Below are positions 15,917 through 24,717 of a stretch of DNA of 64,000 nucleotides, one piece after another (position 1 is the stretch's first letter; each line of letters opens with the position of its first letter). Origin of the DNA: an uncultured Aquimarina sp. (lineage in GTDB: Bacteria; Bacteroidota; Bacteroidia; Flavobacteriales; Flavobacteriaceae); contig CALGLV010000005.1 of NCBI GenBank assembly GCA_937958985.1, forward strand, positions 23,482 to 87,481, read 5' to 3'. The translations under genes were made by a program, and so were the position numbers. The notes beneath the pieces are model-generated. The model did not search any database. It worked only from the letters and a program-made list of their open reading frames with translations, and was not told where the DNA came from.

Positions 15917-18316
15917 ATGATTTTAAACGAAGAAATTGAAAAAAAGGGGAATCAATACCCCAGTCATATAATTAAACAGGATAAAGAATTAGATACTTTT
16001 TATTTTCATACGGCAAATAGAGTAATACTTCAAGTAACAGTGCTTAGAGATAGTGTAGTACGCTTCAGGTATACAACAACTAATAAATTTGAAGAAGACT
16101 TTTCTTATGCTATTGATAAAAACCCAACTACAGGTTTTAATTTTTTAGAATTAAAAGAAGAAAAGAATGAATATATCATTGAAACAACGAAAATAAAAAT
16201 TCGAATTTCAAAGAGCGATTTAAAGAAAACCATTCATTGTGCGGAAACTAATAACGTAATACTTAAAGACGAGCAAGGGTTTCATTGGGAAGAAAGTTAT
16301 GAGTTAGGAAACGATATTGTAAAAATGAGTAAAGTATCCGAGGATGCTGAAAATTTTTATGGTTTAGGTGATAAACCGATGCATTTAAACTTAAAAGGAA
16401 AACGCCTTGAAAACTGGGCAACCGATTCTTATGCTTTTGGAGCAGAAACAGATCCAATTTACAAATCAATTCCATTTTATGTAGGTCTTCATCATAATGT
16501 AGCCTACGGTATCTTCTTCGATAATACGTTTCGCACTTACTTTGATTTTTGTAATGAACGTCGCCAAGTAACTAGCTTTTGGGCACAGGGTGGAGAAATG
16601 AATTATTATTTTATCCACGGACCAAAAATTGAAGAGGTAGTAGAAAAATATACGCATCTTACAGGGGTACCAGAATTACCACCATTATGGGCTTTAGGTT
16701 TTCATCAATGTAAATGGAGTTACTATCCTGAAGAAAAGGTAAAAGAAATTACTGGCAAATTTAGAGAATTACAAATACCCTGTGATGCTATTTATTTAGA
16801 CATCGATTACATGGAAGGTTTCCGTTGTTTTACATGGGATAAAGAAAAGTTTCCGGAGCCCGTTCGTATGGTTAAAGAATTAGCCGACGATGGATTTAAA
16901 ACGGTAGTGATTATTGATCCTGGAATTAAAATAGATTATGATTACGACGTGTTTTTAGAAGGTTTAGAGAACGATTATTTTTGTAAACGTGCCGATGGAC
17001 CGTATATGAAAGGTAAAGTATGGCCTGGAGAATGTTACTTCCCAGACTTTACCAAACCTGAAGTTCGCGAATGGTGGGCCGGATTATTTAAAGGCTTAAT
17101 AGAAGAAACAGGTGTAGCAGGTGTTTGGAATGATATGAACGAACCTGCGGTAATGGATGTACCAGGAAAGTCTTTTCCTGATGATGTACGCCACGATTAC
17201 GATGGGAATCCTTGTAGTCATAGAAAAGCACACAATATCTATGGAATGCAAATGGCTAGAGCGACATATCACGGAGTAAAAAACTCTGCGCGTCCTAATA
17301 GGCCTTTTGTAATTACAAGATCAGCATATTCGGGTACACAGCGTTATTCAAGTACTTGGATGGGGGATAATATTGCTACATGGGAACATTTGGTAGTTGC
17401 CAACCGTCAAATTCAACGTATGTGTATGTCTGGATATTCTTTTGCAGGTACAGATATTGGTGGTTTTGCACAACAACCTAATGGCGAATTATTTGCGCGT
17501 TGGATTCAATTAGGAGTTTTTCATCCTTTCTTTAGAGTGCACTCTAGTGGAGATCATGGGGAGCAAGAACCTTGGTCTTTCGGTGAAGAAATTACAGATA
17601 TTTCTAGAAAATTTATAGAATTACGTTACGAGTTATTACCGTACATATACACTGCTTTTTGGAAATATATAGAGCATGGTACACCAATACTAAAATCTTT
17701 AGTAATGTACGATCAAAGCGATGTGCAAACACATTATCGTACAGATGAATTTATTTTTGGAGAAAAGATTTTAGTTTGTCCAATAAATGAACCTAATGCC
17801 AAAGGAAGACGTATGTATATTCCTAAAGGAATTTGGTTTGACTATTGGTCGAATACTGTAATCAAAGGAGGAAAAGAATATTGGATTGATGCAGACCTAG
17901 ATTCTATGCCTTTATTTGTTAAGGCAGGAGCTGTAATAGCGCGAAATCCAATTCAACAATATGTCGGAGAAAAAGAAATCACCGAATTAACTTTGGATTG
18001 TTATTATATAGATGGTGAAGATAAATCGAACTTGTATGAGGATGATAACGATGGTTATGGTTACAAAAAAGGAGATTTCAGTCGACGTACTTTTAGAAAT
18101 GTAGGTAAAGACGGTGAAATTATTTTACAGCAACACAAGCGCGGTAAATTTGTTACCACTTATGATACCTTCAAAATAAGACTAATAGGAAGTCCTTTTG
18201 AAATTAAAACTATTGAACTTGATAATGATTTAATTACTCCAGAAATTACTTACGAAGAAGGAATTGCGACTTTTGTAGTAACTAAAGATTTTACGGAGTT
18301 ACATATAGAGGCTTAA
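15917..18316 (+). CDS. GH31 alpha-glucosidase
   Basis: 799-residue glycoside hydrolase family 31 enzyme that releases alpha-linked glucose, plausibly from glycogen or maltodextrin ends. The N-terminal beta domain (ENFYGLGDKPMHLNLKG) is followed by the catalytic barrel with the nucleophile Asp in GVWNDMNEPAV and the acid/base Asp in STWMGDNIATWEHL. The substrate-pocket motifs LDIDYM and GTDIGGF are also present. There is no signal peptide, so it is likely cytosolic and acts with glgA-C-B in glucan turnover. Its stop overlaps the stop of the convergent glycosyltransferase by two bases. Confidence 0.93.
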   Translation: MILNEEIEKKGNQYPSHIIKQDKELDTFYFHTANRVILQVTVLRDSVVRFRYTTTNKFEEDFSYAIDKNPTTGFNFLELKEEKNEYIIETTKIKIRISKSDLKKTIHCAETNNVILKDEQGFHWEESYELGNDIVKMSKVSEDAENFYGLGDKPMHLNLKGKRLENWATDSYAFGAETDPIYKSIPFYVGLHHNVAYGIFFDNTFRTYFDFCNERRQVTSFWAQGGEMNYYFIHGPKIEEVVEKYTHLTGVPELPPLWALGFHQCKWSYYPEEKVKEITGKFRELQIPCDAIYLDIDYMEGFRCFTWDKEKFPEPVRMVKELADDGFKTVVIIDPGIKIDYDYDVFLEGLENDYFCKRADGPYMKGKVWPGECYFPDFTKPEVREWWAGLFKGLIEETGVAGVWNDMNEPAVMDVPGKSFPDDVRHDYDGNPCSHRKAHNIYGMQMARATYHGVKNSARPNRPFVITRSAYSGTQRYSSTWMGDNIATWEHLVVANRQIQRMCMSGYSFAGTDIGGFAQQPNGELFARWIQLGVFHPFFRVHSSGDHGEQEPWSFGEEITDISRKFIELRYELLPYIYTAFWKYIEHGTPILKSLVMYDQSDVQTHYRTDEFIFGEKILVCPINEPNAKGRRMYIPKGIWFDYWSNTVIKGGKEYWIDADLDSMPLFVKAGAVIARNPIQQYVGEKEITELTLDCYYIDGEDKSNLYEDDNDGYGYKKGDFSRRTFRNVGKDGEIILQQHKRGKFVTTYDTFKIRLIGSPFEIKTIELDNDLITPEITYEEGIATFVVTKDFTELHIEA

Positions 18317-19308
18317 TTTTTATACTTCTTAAAAACAAAATAATCCACTACAATACTTTTAGTATTGTAGTGGATTTCTTTTTTAGAGATGTTCTTTCTC
18401 TTTTTTAAAGTTGAGGTCAAGTTCTTGTAAAAACTAAAATATGCTTTTAAAATCGCAAAAAAGTGTTTGGGTTTCATTTGTATCAGAAATTGGATTCCTG
18501 CCAAACCATCTAAAAGCATTCTTAAAAATAGGACACCAAAAGCCTTAGTTCCTTTTACATTTTTTAAAATAGAATACAGAGAGTTTCTAAAGTTCAGAAA
18601 AGTCTTTTTAGGACTTACGTAAGCTAAAGAAGCTCCTCCTACGTGATATATTGTTGAGGTACCGCAATACATTATCTTTTTGCCGTGATTATGTAATCGC
18701 CAACACAGGTCAATTTCTTCTTGATGAGCAAAGTAATCACTATCCAAACCACCAACATTCCAAAAATCAGCGCTTCGTATAAAAAAGCAAGCACCCGATG
18801 CCCAAAAAATTTCCACAGTGTCGTTGTATTGTCCGTTATCTTTTTCAATAGAATCAAAAACACGCCCTCTACAATAAGGATACCCTAAACTATCGATTAA
18901 ACCACCACCGCCACCGGCATATTCAAAATATTTTTTATTCGAATAATCTAATATTTTAGGTTGAATAGCAGAAATGGTCTTGTCTTCAAACAACTCTAAA
19001 ATGGGAGGAAGCCAATTTTTAGTTACTTCCACATCACTATTTAATAAACAATAATAGGGTTCATTAATTTGTTTTAATCCTTTTTGATATCCGCCTGCAT
19101 AGCCAAAATTTTTAGCTAATGGTATTACAGAAATTTGCGAATATTTTTTTTGCAACCAATTTATAGAATCATCGGTTGATGCATTGTCTATAACATAAAT
19201 TTTTGCTTCTTCACTAAATTCTAAAACAGCGGGTAAGAATTGCTCTAATAAAGCTTTTCCATTCCAGTTTAAAATTACTATAGCTAATTGGTTTGTTGTT
19301 ACTTTCAT
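18313..19308 (-). CDS. Family 2 glycosyltransferase
   Basis: 331-residue GT-A fold glycosyltransferase, WbbL/rhamnosyltransferase-like, transferring a sugar from a nucleotide donor to a surface glycan. Features are the N-terminal VILNWNGKALL, DNASTDDS, the DxD-like LNSDVEV, SGACFFIR, and HQEEIDLCWRL in the acceptor region. A C-terminal hydrophobic and basic tail may contact the membrane. The start is taken at ATG 19306-19308; the frame extends to a TTG at 19326 that is less likely. It lies 23 bases after the HsdR-N gene on the same strand. The GH31 terminator is encoded within its 3' end. Confidence 0.87.
   Translation of the reverse strand: MKVTTNQLAIVILNWNGKALLEQFLPAVLEFSEEAKIYVIDNASTDDSINWLQKKYSQISVIPLAKNFGYAGGYQKGLKQINEPYYCLLNSDVEVTKNWLPPILELFEDKTISAIQPKILDYSNKKYFEYAGGGGGLIDSLGYPYCRGRVFDSIEKDNGQYNDTVEIFWASGACFFIRSADFWNVGGLDSDYFAHQEEIDLCWRLHNHGKKIMYCGTSTIYHVGGASLAYVSPKKTFLNFRNSLYSILKNVKGTKAFGVLFLRMLLDGLAGIQFLIQMKPKHFFAILKAYFSFYKNLTSTLKKRKNISKKEIHYNTKSIVVDYFVFKKYKN
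18342..18384 (+). terminator. Terminator lying inside the opposing gene
   Basis: Perfect 16-bp stem (18342-18357 with 18361-18376), a 3-base loop, then TCTTTTTT. It is placed and oriented as the terminator of the GH31 gene, but it lies wholly within the last codons of the minus-strand glycosyltransferase, where it encodes EIHYNTKSIVVDY. Confidence 0.8.
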
Positions 19309-19331
19309 TACTGTTTTTAAGATCAAAAAAA

Positions 19332-19781
19332 TTAATGAGCACTGTAAATAGGTAATTCTTTTAAAAAGAAGTATCCTTCAGTTTCATAATCTATATTACA
19401 GAAATAATGTTCCAAGCCATTAGTTACCATTAAAAGTTCCGAATTTAAAGCTAAGTTATAGCGTGCAATTTGGTCGAATACCTGTTGCGTAATTTTAATT
19501 TTGGGAGCTTTGCATTCTACCATTAAGTAAATGCTACCATCGGGCCTATAGGTTACAATGTCATAGCGCTTTTTAGTACCGTTAACAGTAAGCTCTTTTT
19601 CAACGTTAATTAAGCTTTGCGGGTGTTGCTTTTCGTTTATTAAAAAATGAATTACATGTTGACGCACCCATTCTTCTGGCGTAAGCACAATAAATTTTTT
19701 ACGAATGATATCAAAAATAGCCATCTTATTTTCGCTATTTTTGATTCTGAAATTATAAGACGGAAACGCTAAATTTTGCAT
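19332..19781 (-). CDS. Orphan HsdR N-terminal-domain protein (PD-(D/E)xK fold)
   Basis: 149-residue protein matching the type I restriction enzyme R-subunit N-terminal domain (HSDR_N_2). The nuclease-fold core is visible as KRYDIVTYRPDGSIYLMVECKAP, with Asp and the ExK pair in place, and QVFDQIARYNLALNSELLMVTNG follows. There is no helicase domain and no hsdM or hsdS gene nearby, so this is not a restriction system. Stand-alone copies next to holA are common in Bacteroidota, to my knowledge. Its role, perhaps in DNA metabolism, is unknown. It is divergent from holA with a 49-base gap. Confidence 0.8.
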   Translation of the reverse strand: MQNLAFPSYNFRIKNSENKMAIFDIIRKKFIVLTPEEWVRQHVIHFLINEKQHPQSLINVEKELTVNGTKKRYDIVTYRPDGSIYLMVECKAPKIKITQQVFDQIARYNLALNSELLMVTNGLEHYFCNIDYETEGYFFLKELPIYSAH

Positions 19782-19830
19782 TTATTAATTACTGTAATTA
19801 AGGTAAAGATAAGTACTTCAATATAATTTA

Positions 19831-20835
19831 ATGACAGAAGCTAAAAGCATTTTAAAGGATATTAAAGCCAAAAAATATAAACCTATTTATTTTTTAGGAG
19901 GGGAAGAGCCTTATTTTATTGATGTAATTTCTGATTACATTCAAAATAATGTATTGGAGGAGCACGAGCGCGATTTTAACCAAACCATACTTTATGGTAA
20001 AGAAACCAATGCAGGAGAAATATTAAGTGTTGCTAAACGTTTTCCTATGATGGCAGATTACCAAGTGGTAATCGTTAAGGAAGCACAAAGCTTAGGAAAG
20101 CAAATTGATTTACTTACAGGTTATTTTGAAGCTCCACTGATGTCTACTATTTTGGTGTTTTGTAGTAAGTATAAAAAACCCGATAAACGCAAAAAAGCTT
20201 CTAAATTAATTGCCAAAAACGGTGTATTGTTTGAAAGTAAAAAATTATACGAAAATCAAATAGGCGATTTTATAACAGGGGTATTGAGTAATAAAGGGTA
20301 TAAAATTGAGCCCAAAGCGAGTTTAATGCTAATTGAGTTTTTAGGTACTGATTTGGCTAAAGTTATGAATGAACTTGATAAGCTCCAAATTATAATTCCT
20401 AAAGGAAATACAATTACGGCCAAAGACGTTGAAGTAAATATTGGTATTAGTAAAGATTTTAATGTATTTGAGTTAAATAAAGCGATAGGGAATAAAGAGC
20501 AACTCAAAGCATATAAAATTTGTAATTACTTTATAGAAAACCCTAAAGAAAAGCCATTAGTAGTTACAATTTCGTTATTGTTTACTCATTTTTCTAGAAT
20601 AATGCAGTATCACGGCTTAAGTGATAAATCGGATAATAATGTGGCATCCAAATTAAAAGTGAATCGTTTTTTTGTACAAGATTATGCTGTTGCAGCCCGT
20701 AACTACCCAATGAAAAAAGTAAGCTTTATTATTGAAAAAATACGCGATGCAGATGTGAAAAGTAAAGGGGTTGGAGCTAGCCAGTTTGGTCAATCGGATA
20801 TTTTAAGAGAATTATTAGTGCAAATTTTCAGTTAG
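19831..20835 (+). CDS. holA: DNA polymerase III subunit delta
   Basis: 334-residue clamp-loader delta subunit that opens the beta sliding clamp. The N-terminal KKYKPIYFLGGEEPYFIDVI, the VVIVKEAQSL stretch, the middle ELDKLQIIIPKGNTITAKDV and the C-terminal VGASQFGQSDILRELLVQIF region are characteristic. Delta lacks a functional Walker site, consistent with what is seen. It is cytosolic and acts with DnaX and delta-prime. Transcribed alone, divergent from the HsdR-N gene. Confidence 0.92.
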   Translation: MTEAKSILKDIKAKKYKPIYFLGGEEPYFIDVISDYIQNNVLEEHERDFNQTILYGKETNAGEILSVAKRFPMMADYQVVIVKEAQSLGKQIDLLTGYFEAPLMSTILVFCSKYKKPDKRKKASKLIAKNGVLFESKKLYENQIGDFITGVLSNKGYKIEPKASLMLIEFLGTDLAKVMNELDKLQIIIPKGNTITAKDVEVNIGISKDFNVFELNKAIGNKEQLKAYKICNYFIENPKEKPLVVTISLLFTHFSRIMQYHGLSDKSDNNVASKLKVNRFFVQDYAVAARNYPMKKVSFIIEKIRDADVKSKGVGASQFGQSDILRELLVQIFS

Positions 20836-20848
20836 CAAACAGGTTGCT

Positions 20849-20856
20849 TATTTTTG
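20849..20856 (+). promoter_or_regulatory. Bacteroidota -7 promoter element for hisHAF
   Basis: TATTTTTG matches TAnnTTTG 55 bases before the hisH ATG, leaving a leader of roughly 45-50 bases. No leader peptide rich in histidine is visible. Confidence 0.5.
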
Positions 20857-20911
20857 CACTTTATTTAAAGAAAAGCTAGTAACATTAGTCTTGTAGCTTA
20901 AAGCCATAGTA

Positions 20912-21493
20912 ATGAAAATAATTATAATAAATTACGGAGCAGGAAACATTCAGAGTATTAAGTTTGCTATTGAAAGGTTAGGATATACAGCTGTTTTAAG
21001 TGATAATGTTGAAGAAATACAAACTGCCGATAAAGTAATTTTCCCAGGAGTAGGAGAGGCAAGCAGTGCCATGAAAAAACTTAAAGAAAGTGGTTTAGAT
21101 ACCTTAATACCTCAATTAAAACAACCTGTTTTAGGAATTTGTTTAGGAATGCAATTAATGTGCAATTCTACAGAAGAAGGAAATACTGAGGGCTTAGGGA
21201 TTTTTAATGTAGATGTAGTAAAGTTTAATACTAGTGTAAAAGTACCTCAAATAGGGTGGAATCAAATTAGGGATTTTAAATCTGAAATTTTTAATAACAT
21301 TAAAGTTGATAGCTATATTTATTTAGTACACAGCTTTTATGCTCCTATTTGTGAATATACCGCAAGTGTTACCGATTATGGTATTAACTACAGTTCGGCG
21401 TTGCAAAAAAACAATTTTTACGGAACCCAGTTTCATCCTGAAAAAAGCAGTGATGTTGGGGAACAAATTTTAGAGAATTTTTTAAAATTATAA
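20912..21493 (+). CDS. hisH: Imidazole glycerol phosphate synthase, glutaminase subunit
   Basis: 193-residue class I glutamine amidotransferase that feeds ammonia to HisF in histidine synthesis. The N-terminal IINYGAGNIQSIKFAIERLG, oxyanion and nucleophile region FPGVGEASSAM then LGICLGMQLM (catalytic Cys), and QFHPEKSSD (catalytic His and Glu) are all present. It is first of a hisH-hisA-hisF block. A 79-base gap containing a tandem repeat separates it from hisA. Confidence 0.95.
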   Translation: MKIIIINYGAGNIQSIKFAIERLGYTAVLSDNVEEIQTADKVIFPGVGEASSAMKKLKESGLDTLIPQLKQPVLGICLGMQLMCNSTEEGNTEGLGIFNVDVVKFNTSVKVPQIGWNQIRDFKSEIFNNIKVDSYIYLVHSFYAPICEYTASVTDYGINYSSALQKNNFYGTQFHPEKSSDVGEQILENFLKL

Positions 21494-21531
21494 GCATAAG
21501 GAACAAACATAATAGCGTTTAGGTTTTCACA

Positions 21532-21563
21532 TCTATGTTCTATTATCTATGTTCTACTATCTA
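21532..21563 (+). repeat. 14-bp tandem duplication upstream of hisA
   Basis: Two copies of TCTATGTTCTAYTA (21532-21545 and 21546-21559) plus a partial third (TCTA). The duplication creates an extra in-frame ATG at 21549 ahead of the real hisA start. Confidence 0.85.
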
Positions 21564-21572
21564 AAAAAAGAA

Positions 21573-22304
21573 ATGAGATTAATACCAGCCATAGATATCA
21601 TAGACGGTAAATGTGTTCGCCTTTCTAAAGGAGATTATAGCACAAAAAAAATTTACAACGAAAGCCCTTTAGAAGTAGCAAAAGAGTTTGAAGCTCATGG
21701 AATTGAGTACTTACATTTAGTAGACTTAGACGGAGCAAAATCAAAACATATTGTAAATCATAAAGTTTTAGAAGCGATAGCCTCGCAAACCAATTTAAAA
21801 ATTGATTTTGGAGGTGGTTTAAAAACCGACGAAGATTTACGGATAGCCTTTGAAAGCGGAGCCAACCAAATTACTGGAGGAAGCATTGCTGTTAAAGATC
21901 CTGAGACTTTTAAAAGTTGGTTGTTACAATTTGGGCCCGATAAAATAATTTTAGGGGCAGATGCTAATAATGAAAAAATAGCAGTTAGTGGTTGGTTGGA
22001 AGAAAGCGATCAAGAGCTTATTCCTTTCGTACAAGCATATCAAAAACAAGGAGTTAGTTATGTAATTTGTACCGACATTAGTAAGGACGGAATGCTTCAA
22101 GGTCCTTCATTTGATTTATATCAAAAAATTTTAAATGAAATTCCTAACATTAAGCTAATTGCCTCGGGAGGGATTTCTACTTTTGATGAATTACCTAAAC
22201 TGGCTGAAATAGGTTGTGAGGGAACAATTATCGGAAAAGCGATATATGAGAATAGAATTTCAATGAAGCAATTGGAAGATTATATATTAAATAGTGCCAA
22301 GTAA
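21573..22304 (+). CDS. hisA: Phosphoribosylformimino-5-aminoimidazole carboxamide ribotide isomerase
   Basis: 243-residue TIM-barrel isomerase of histidine synthesis, converting ProFAR to PRFAR. The start [20 protein letters not shown] is the normal family N-terminus with catalytic Asp; an upstream ATG at 21549 lies in a tandem repeat and is rejected. The first phosphate site is [10 protein letters not shown], the catalytic Asp of the second half is in [13 protein letters not shown], and the second phosphate site is ASGGIST. Genes on both sides catalyse the next step of the pathway. Confidence 0.95.
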   Translation: MRLIPAIDIIDGKCVRLSKGDYSTKKIYNESPLEVAKEFEAHGIEYLHLVDLDGAKSKHIVNHKVLEAIASQTNLKIDFGGGLKTDEDLRIAFESGANQITGGSIAVKDPETFKSWLLQFGPDKIILGADANNEKIAVSGWLEESDQELIPFVQAYQKQGVSYVICTDISKDGMLQGPSFDLYQKILNEIPNIKLIASGGISTFDELPKLAEIGCEGTIIGKAIYENRISMKQLEDYILNSAK

Positions 22305-22361
22305 TCGGTTTTAGGTGAAAAGTAGGTTTGCTTTGCGCTTAAAACTCAATACTAAATACAT

Positions 22362-23117
22362 ATGTTAACAAAAAGAATTGTACCCTGTTTAGATATTAAA
22401 AATGGTCGCACCGTAAAAGGAGTGAACTTTGTAGATTTACGTGATGCAGGTGACCCTGTAGAGTTAGCGGCGATTTATGCAAAAACAGGAGCCGATGAAT
22501 TGGTTTTTTTGGATATTTCGGCAACAGAGGAACGTCGCAAAACCTTAGCAAATTTAGTGCGTAACGTAGCCGAAAAAGTAAATATTCCGTTTACTGTAGG
22601 TGGAGGAATTTCATCGGTAGAAGATGTTGATGTTTTACTTCAAAACGGTGCCGATAAGGTTTCGGTAAATTCTTCGGCTGTAAAGCGTCCAGAATTAATA
22701 AACGAACTTTCGGCTAAGTTCGGTAGTCAGTGTATTACAGTAGCTATCGATGCCAAGCAAATCAACGGTCAATGGATTGTTCATTTAGTAGGAGGAAAAG
22801 TACCCACGGAGCTTAATTTGTTTGATTGGGCTAAGGAAGTCGAAAGCCGCGGAGCAGGTGAAATTTTGTTTACCTCAATGGATAACGACGGAACTAAAGA
22901 TGGCTTTGCCAATAAGGCTTTAGCACGTTTAAGTACCGAACTTAATATTCCAATTATAGCTTCTGGAGGCGCAGGAAATATGCAACATTTTGTAGATACT
23001 TTTAAAGAAGGAAAATCCGATGCTGCTTTAGCTGCCAGCGTTTTTCATTTTAAAGAAATAGGAATTCCTGAATTAAAAGAAAAATTGAAACAAGAAGGTA
23101 TAGCGGTTAGAATTTAA
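22362..23117 (+). CDS. hisF: Imidazole glycerol phosphate synthase, cyclase subunit
   Basis: 251-residue TIM-barrel cyclase that, with HisH, makes imidazole glycerol phosphate and AICAR. The N-terminal [20 protein letters not shown] carries the catalytic Asp11. [11 protein letters not shown] is the first phosphate site, [12 protein letters not shown] holds the second catalytic Asp, and [11 protein letters not shown] is the second phosphate site. It closes the hisHAF block and is followed by a terminator, so hisIE is not adjacent here. Confidence 0.96.
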   Translation: MLTKRIVPCLDIKNGRTVKGVNFVDLRDAGDPVELAAIYAKTGADELVFLDISATEERRKTLANLVRNVAEKVNIPFTVGGGISSVEDVDVLLQNGADKVSVNSSAVKRPELINELSAKFGSQCITVAIDAKQINGQWIVHLVGGKVPTELNLFDWAKEVESRGAGEILFTSMDNDGTKDGFANKALARLSTELNIPIIASGGAGNMQHFVDTFKEGKSDAALAASVFHFKEIGIPELKEKLKQEGIAVRI

Positions 23118-23139
23118 AAATTTTATAAACTTATTATAG

Positions 23140-23181
23140 AAACTCGTTTACTCGTTAAGAAAAAGTAAACGAGTTTTTTTT
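23140..23181 (+). terminator. Terminator after hisF
   Basis: Perfect 12-bp stem AAACTCGTTTAC / GTAAACGAGTTT (23140-23151 and 23165-23176) followed by five T. It ends the his block. Confidence 0.85.
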
Positions 23182-23218
23182 GCACTAAAAACAACTTACC
23201 TTTAAATAAAAATAAAGG

Positions 23219-23767
23219 ATGAAAAAAGAAATAGCTGTTTTTGCAGGAGGTTGCTTTTGGTGTACAGAAGCTGTTTTTCAACGTTTAAATGGGGTTGTTG
23301 GTGTAAGATCGGGATTTAGCGGAGGTCATATTAAAAACCCCGCATATCGAGAGGTAACCACCGAGCGAACAGGTCATGCCGAGGTTATTGAAATAACTTT
23401 TAACGTAGAGGTAATACAATTTCAACAGCTATTAGAAGTTTTTTTTGCAACTCACGATCCCACAACATTAAATAGACAAGGAGCAGATAAAGGAACCCAT
23501 TATAGAAGTGCTATTTTTTACACCTCTGAAAGTCAAAAACAATTTTCGGAAGCTTATATAAAAGAATTAACGGCAGCAGCGGTATTCGAAAAAAGCATAG
23601 TTACCGAGGTAACTCAATTTGAAGCTTTTTATCCTGCGGAAGATTACCATAACGACTACTTCAATCAAAATAAAGAACAAGGCTATTGCAAGTTTGTTAT
23701 TCAACCCAAAGTGGATAAATTAAACACCTATTTCCGAAAAGAAATGAAAAAAGATTTTTTGGAATAA
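23219..23767 (+). CDS. msrA: Peptide-methionine (S)-S-oxide reductase
   Basis: 182-residue repair enzyme reducing the S-epimer of methionine sulfoxide in proteins. The active-site motif GCFWCTEAVF (Cys12) is at the N-terminus. GVVGVRSGFSGG, THDPTTLNRQGADKGTHYRS and the C-terminal FYPAEDYHNDYF are standard. There is no signal peptide, so it is cytosolic. A partial promoter match (TACCTTTA) precedes it. It stands between the his block and a small membrane protein, with no functional link evident. Confidence 0.94.
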   Translation: MKKEIAVFAGGCFWCTEAVFQRLNGVVGVRSGFSGGHIKNPAYREVTTERTGHAEVIEITFNVEVIQFQQLLEVFFATHDPTTLNRQGADKGTHYRSAIFYTSESQKQFSEAYIKELTAAAVFEKSIVTEVTQFEAFYPAEDYHNDYFNQNKEQGYCKFVIQPKVDKLNTYFRKEMKKDFLE

Positions 23768-23797
23768 CATTTGTGTTAGCATATTAAAACAAACACA

Positions 23798-24082
23798 ATG
23801 AATAAAATTACAATCTTATTACTTAGCCTTTTGTTTGATGGCATTGGGATGATTTCTTATGTAATACCAGGTTTTGGAGAAGCTACAGATGCTGTTTGGG
23901 CTCCTGTTTCAGCTTGGCTTATGACAAAACTATATAAAGGTAAAGAAGGTAAAATAGCGGGTATTATTACTTTTATAGAAGAAGCCATTCCGGGTATAGA
24001 TATTATACCAACCTTTACATTAATGTGGATATACACTTACCTTATCTCGAATAAGAATATTAAAAACACAAATCAGAAATAA
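23798..24082 (+). CDS. Small predicted membrane protein
   Basis: 94 residues. A hydrophobic N-terminal helix (ITILLLSLLFDGIGMISYVI) and a C-terminal one (IIPTFTLMWIYTYLI) flank a polar stretch with LYKGKEGKIAG. The two segments EATDAVWAPVSAWL and IPGIDIIPTF look conserved in character. I do not recognise a named family. The start is ATG 23798, 30 bases after msrA. The lipoprotein gene begins 13 bases after its stop, so the pair is probably cotranscribed. Confidence 0.65.
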   Translation: MNKITILLLSLLFDGIGMISYVIPGFGEATDAVWAPVSAWLMTKLYKGKEGKIAGIITFIEEAIPGIDIIPTFTLMWIYTYLISNKNIKNTNQK

Positions 24083-24095
24083 ACTTATATACTTT

Positions 24096-24614
24096 ATGAA
24101 ATTAGTGAAAACTATTATTTTTTTAGCATCAACAGCTCTTTTAGTTTCCTGTGGAAGCAGTGAGCAAATAATTACAAAAAAAGGAGAAGTTTACGATGTT
24201 AAAGGAAAAAAAATACAAAAGGAAGGTACTAATATTACAAAAACATTGAGTTCTTCTGAAAAAAACAATATTTATGATTTGGTTGATTTAACTGTAGAAC
24301 AACGAAAAGAAGAGTTAAAACAGCTTAAAGAGTTAGAAAAAGGGATTGAAAAGCAAAAGCAAATAGAAGAAGAAGCTAAAATTAAAAAAGAGGCTTTTGA
24401 AAGCCAACTAGAAAGTTTAAAAAGCAAAATAAAAACGAATACCGAAGCTAAGTCAAACTATATAAAGTTAAAAAACAACTACAATAAAGAACAAAAAGAG
24501 TTTAATGCTTTAAAAGCTAAAGGGGAACTTTCTAAATCCAAATTAAGCGAATGGAATGATAAATTAAGTAAGCTTGAGGAAAAATTAAACTTAGCAAAAT
24601 CGAAAATTAATTAA
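24096..24614 (+). CDS. Coiled-coil lipoprotein
   Basis: 172-residue predicted lipoprotein with a signal ending in lipobox LLVSC (Cys19). From about residue 65 to the end it is Lys/Glu-rich with heptad-like spacing (EELKQLKELEKGIEKQK and similar), suggesting a long coiled coil in the periplasm. No catalytic motif is seen. It follows the small membrane protein closely. The function is unknown; an envelope spacer or scaffold role would be speculation. Confidence 0.7.
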   Translation: MKLVKTIIFLASTALLVSCGSSEQIITKKGEVYDVKGKKIQKEGTNITKTLSSSEKNNIYDLVDLTVEQRKEELKQLKELEKGIEKQKQIEEEAKIKKEAFESQLESLKSKIKTNTEAKSNYIKLKNNYNKEQKEFNALKAKGELSKSKLSEWNDKLSKLEEKLNLAKSKIN

Positions 24615-24717
24615 TCTTCAACTAATATATTAGAATCTCCCTATTTCATTGGCTATAATAATATAAACCGTTATTTTTAGGTAATTATTATAAATAAAAG
24701 CTAAGAAAAAGTAAAAA

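Noticed and set aside
19332..19781. Type I restriction-modification system
   Set aside because: Only the N-terminal nuclease-fold domain is present; there is no helicase, methylase or specificity gene nearby.
21549..21572. Upstream ATG of hisA
   Set aside because: It is created by a tandem repeat; the family N-terminus begins at ATG 21573.
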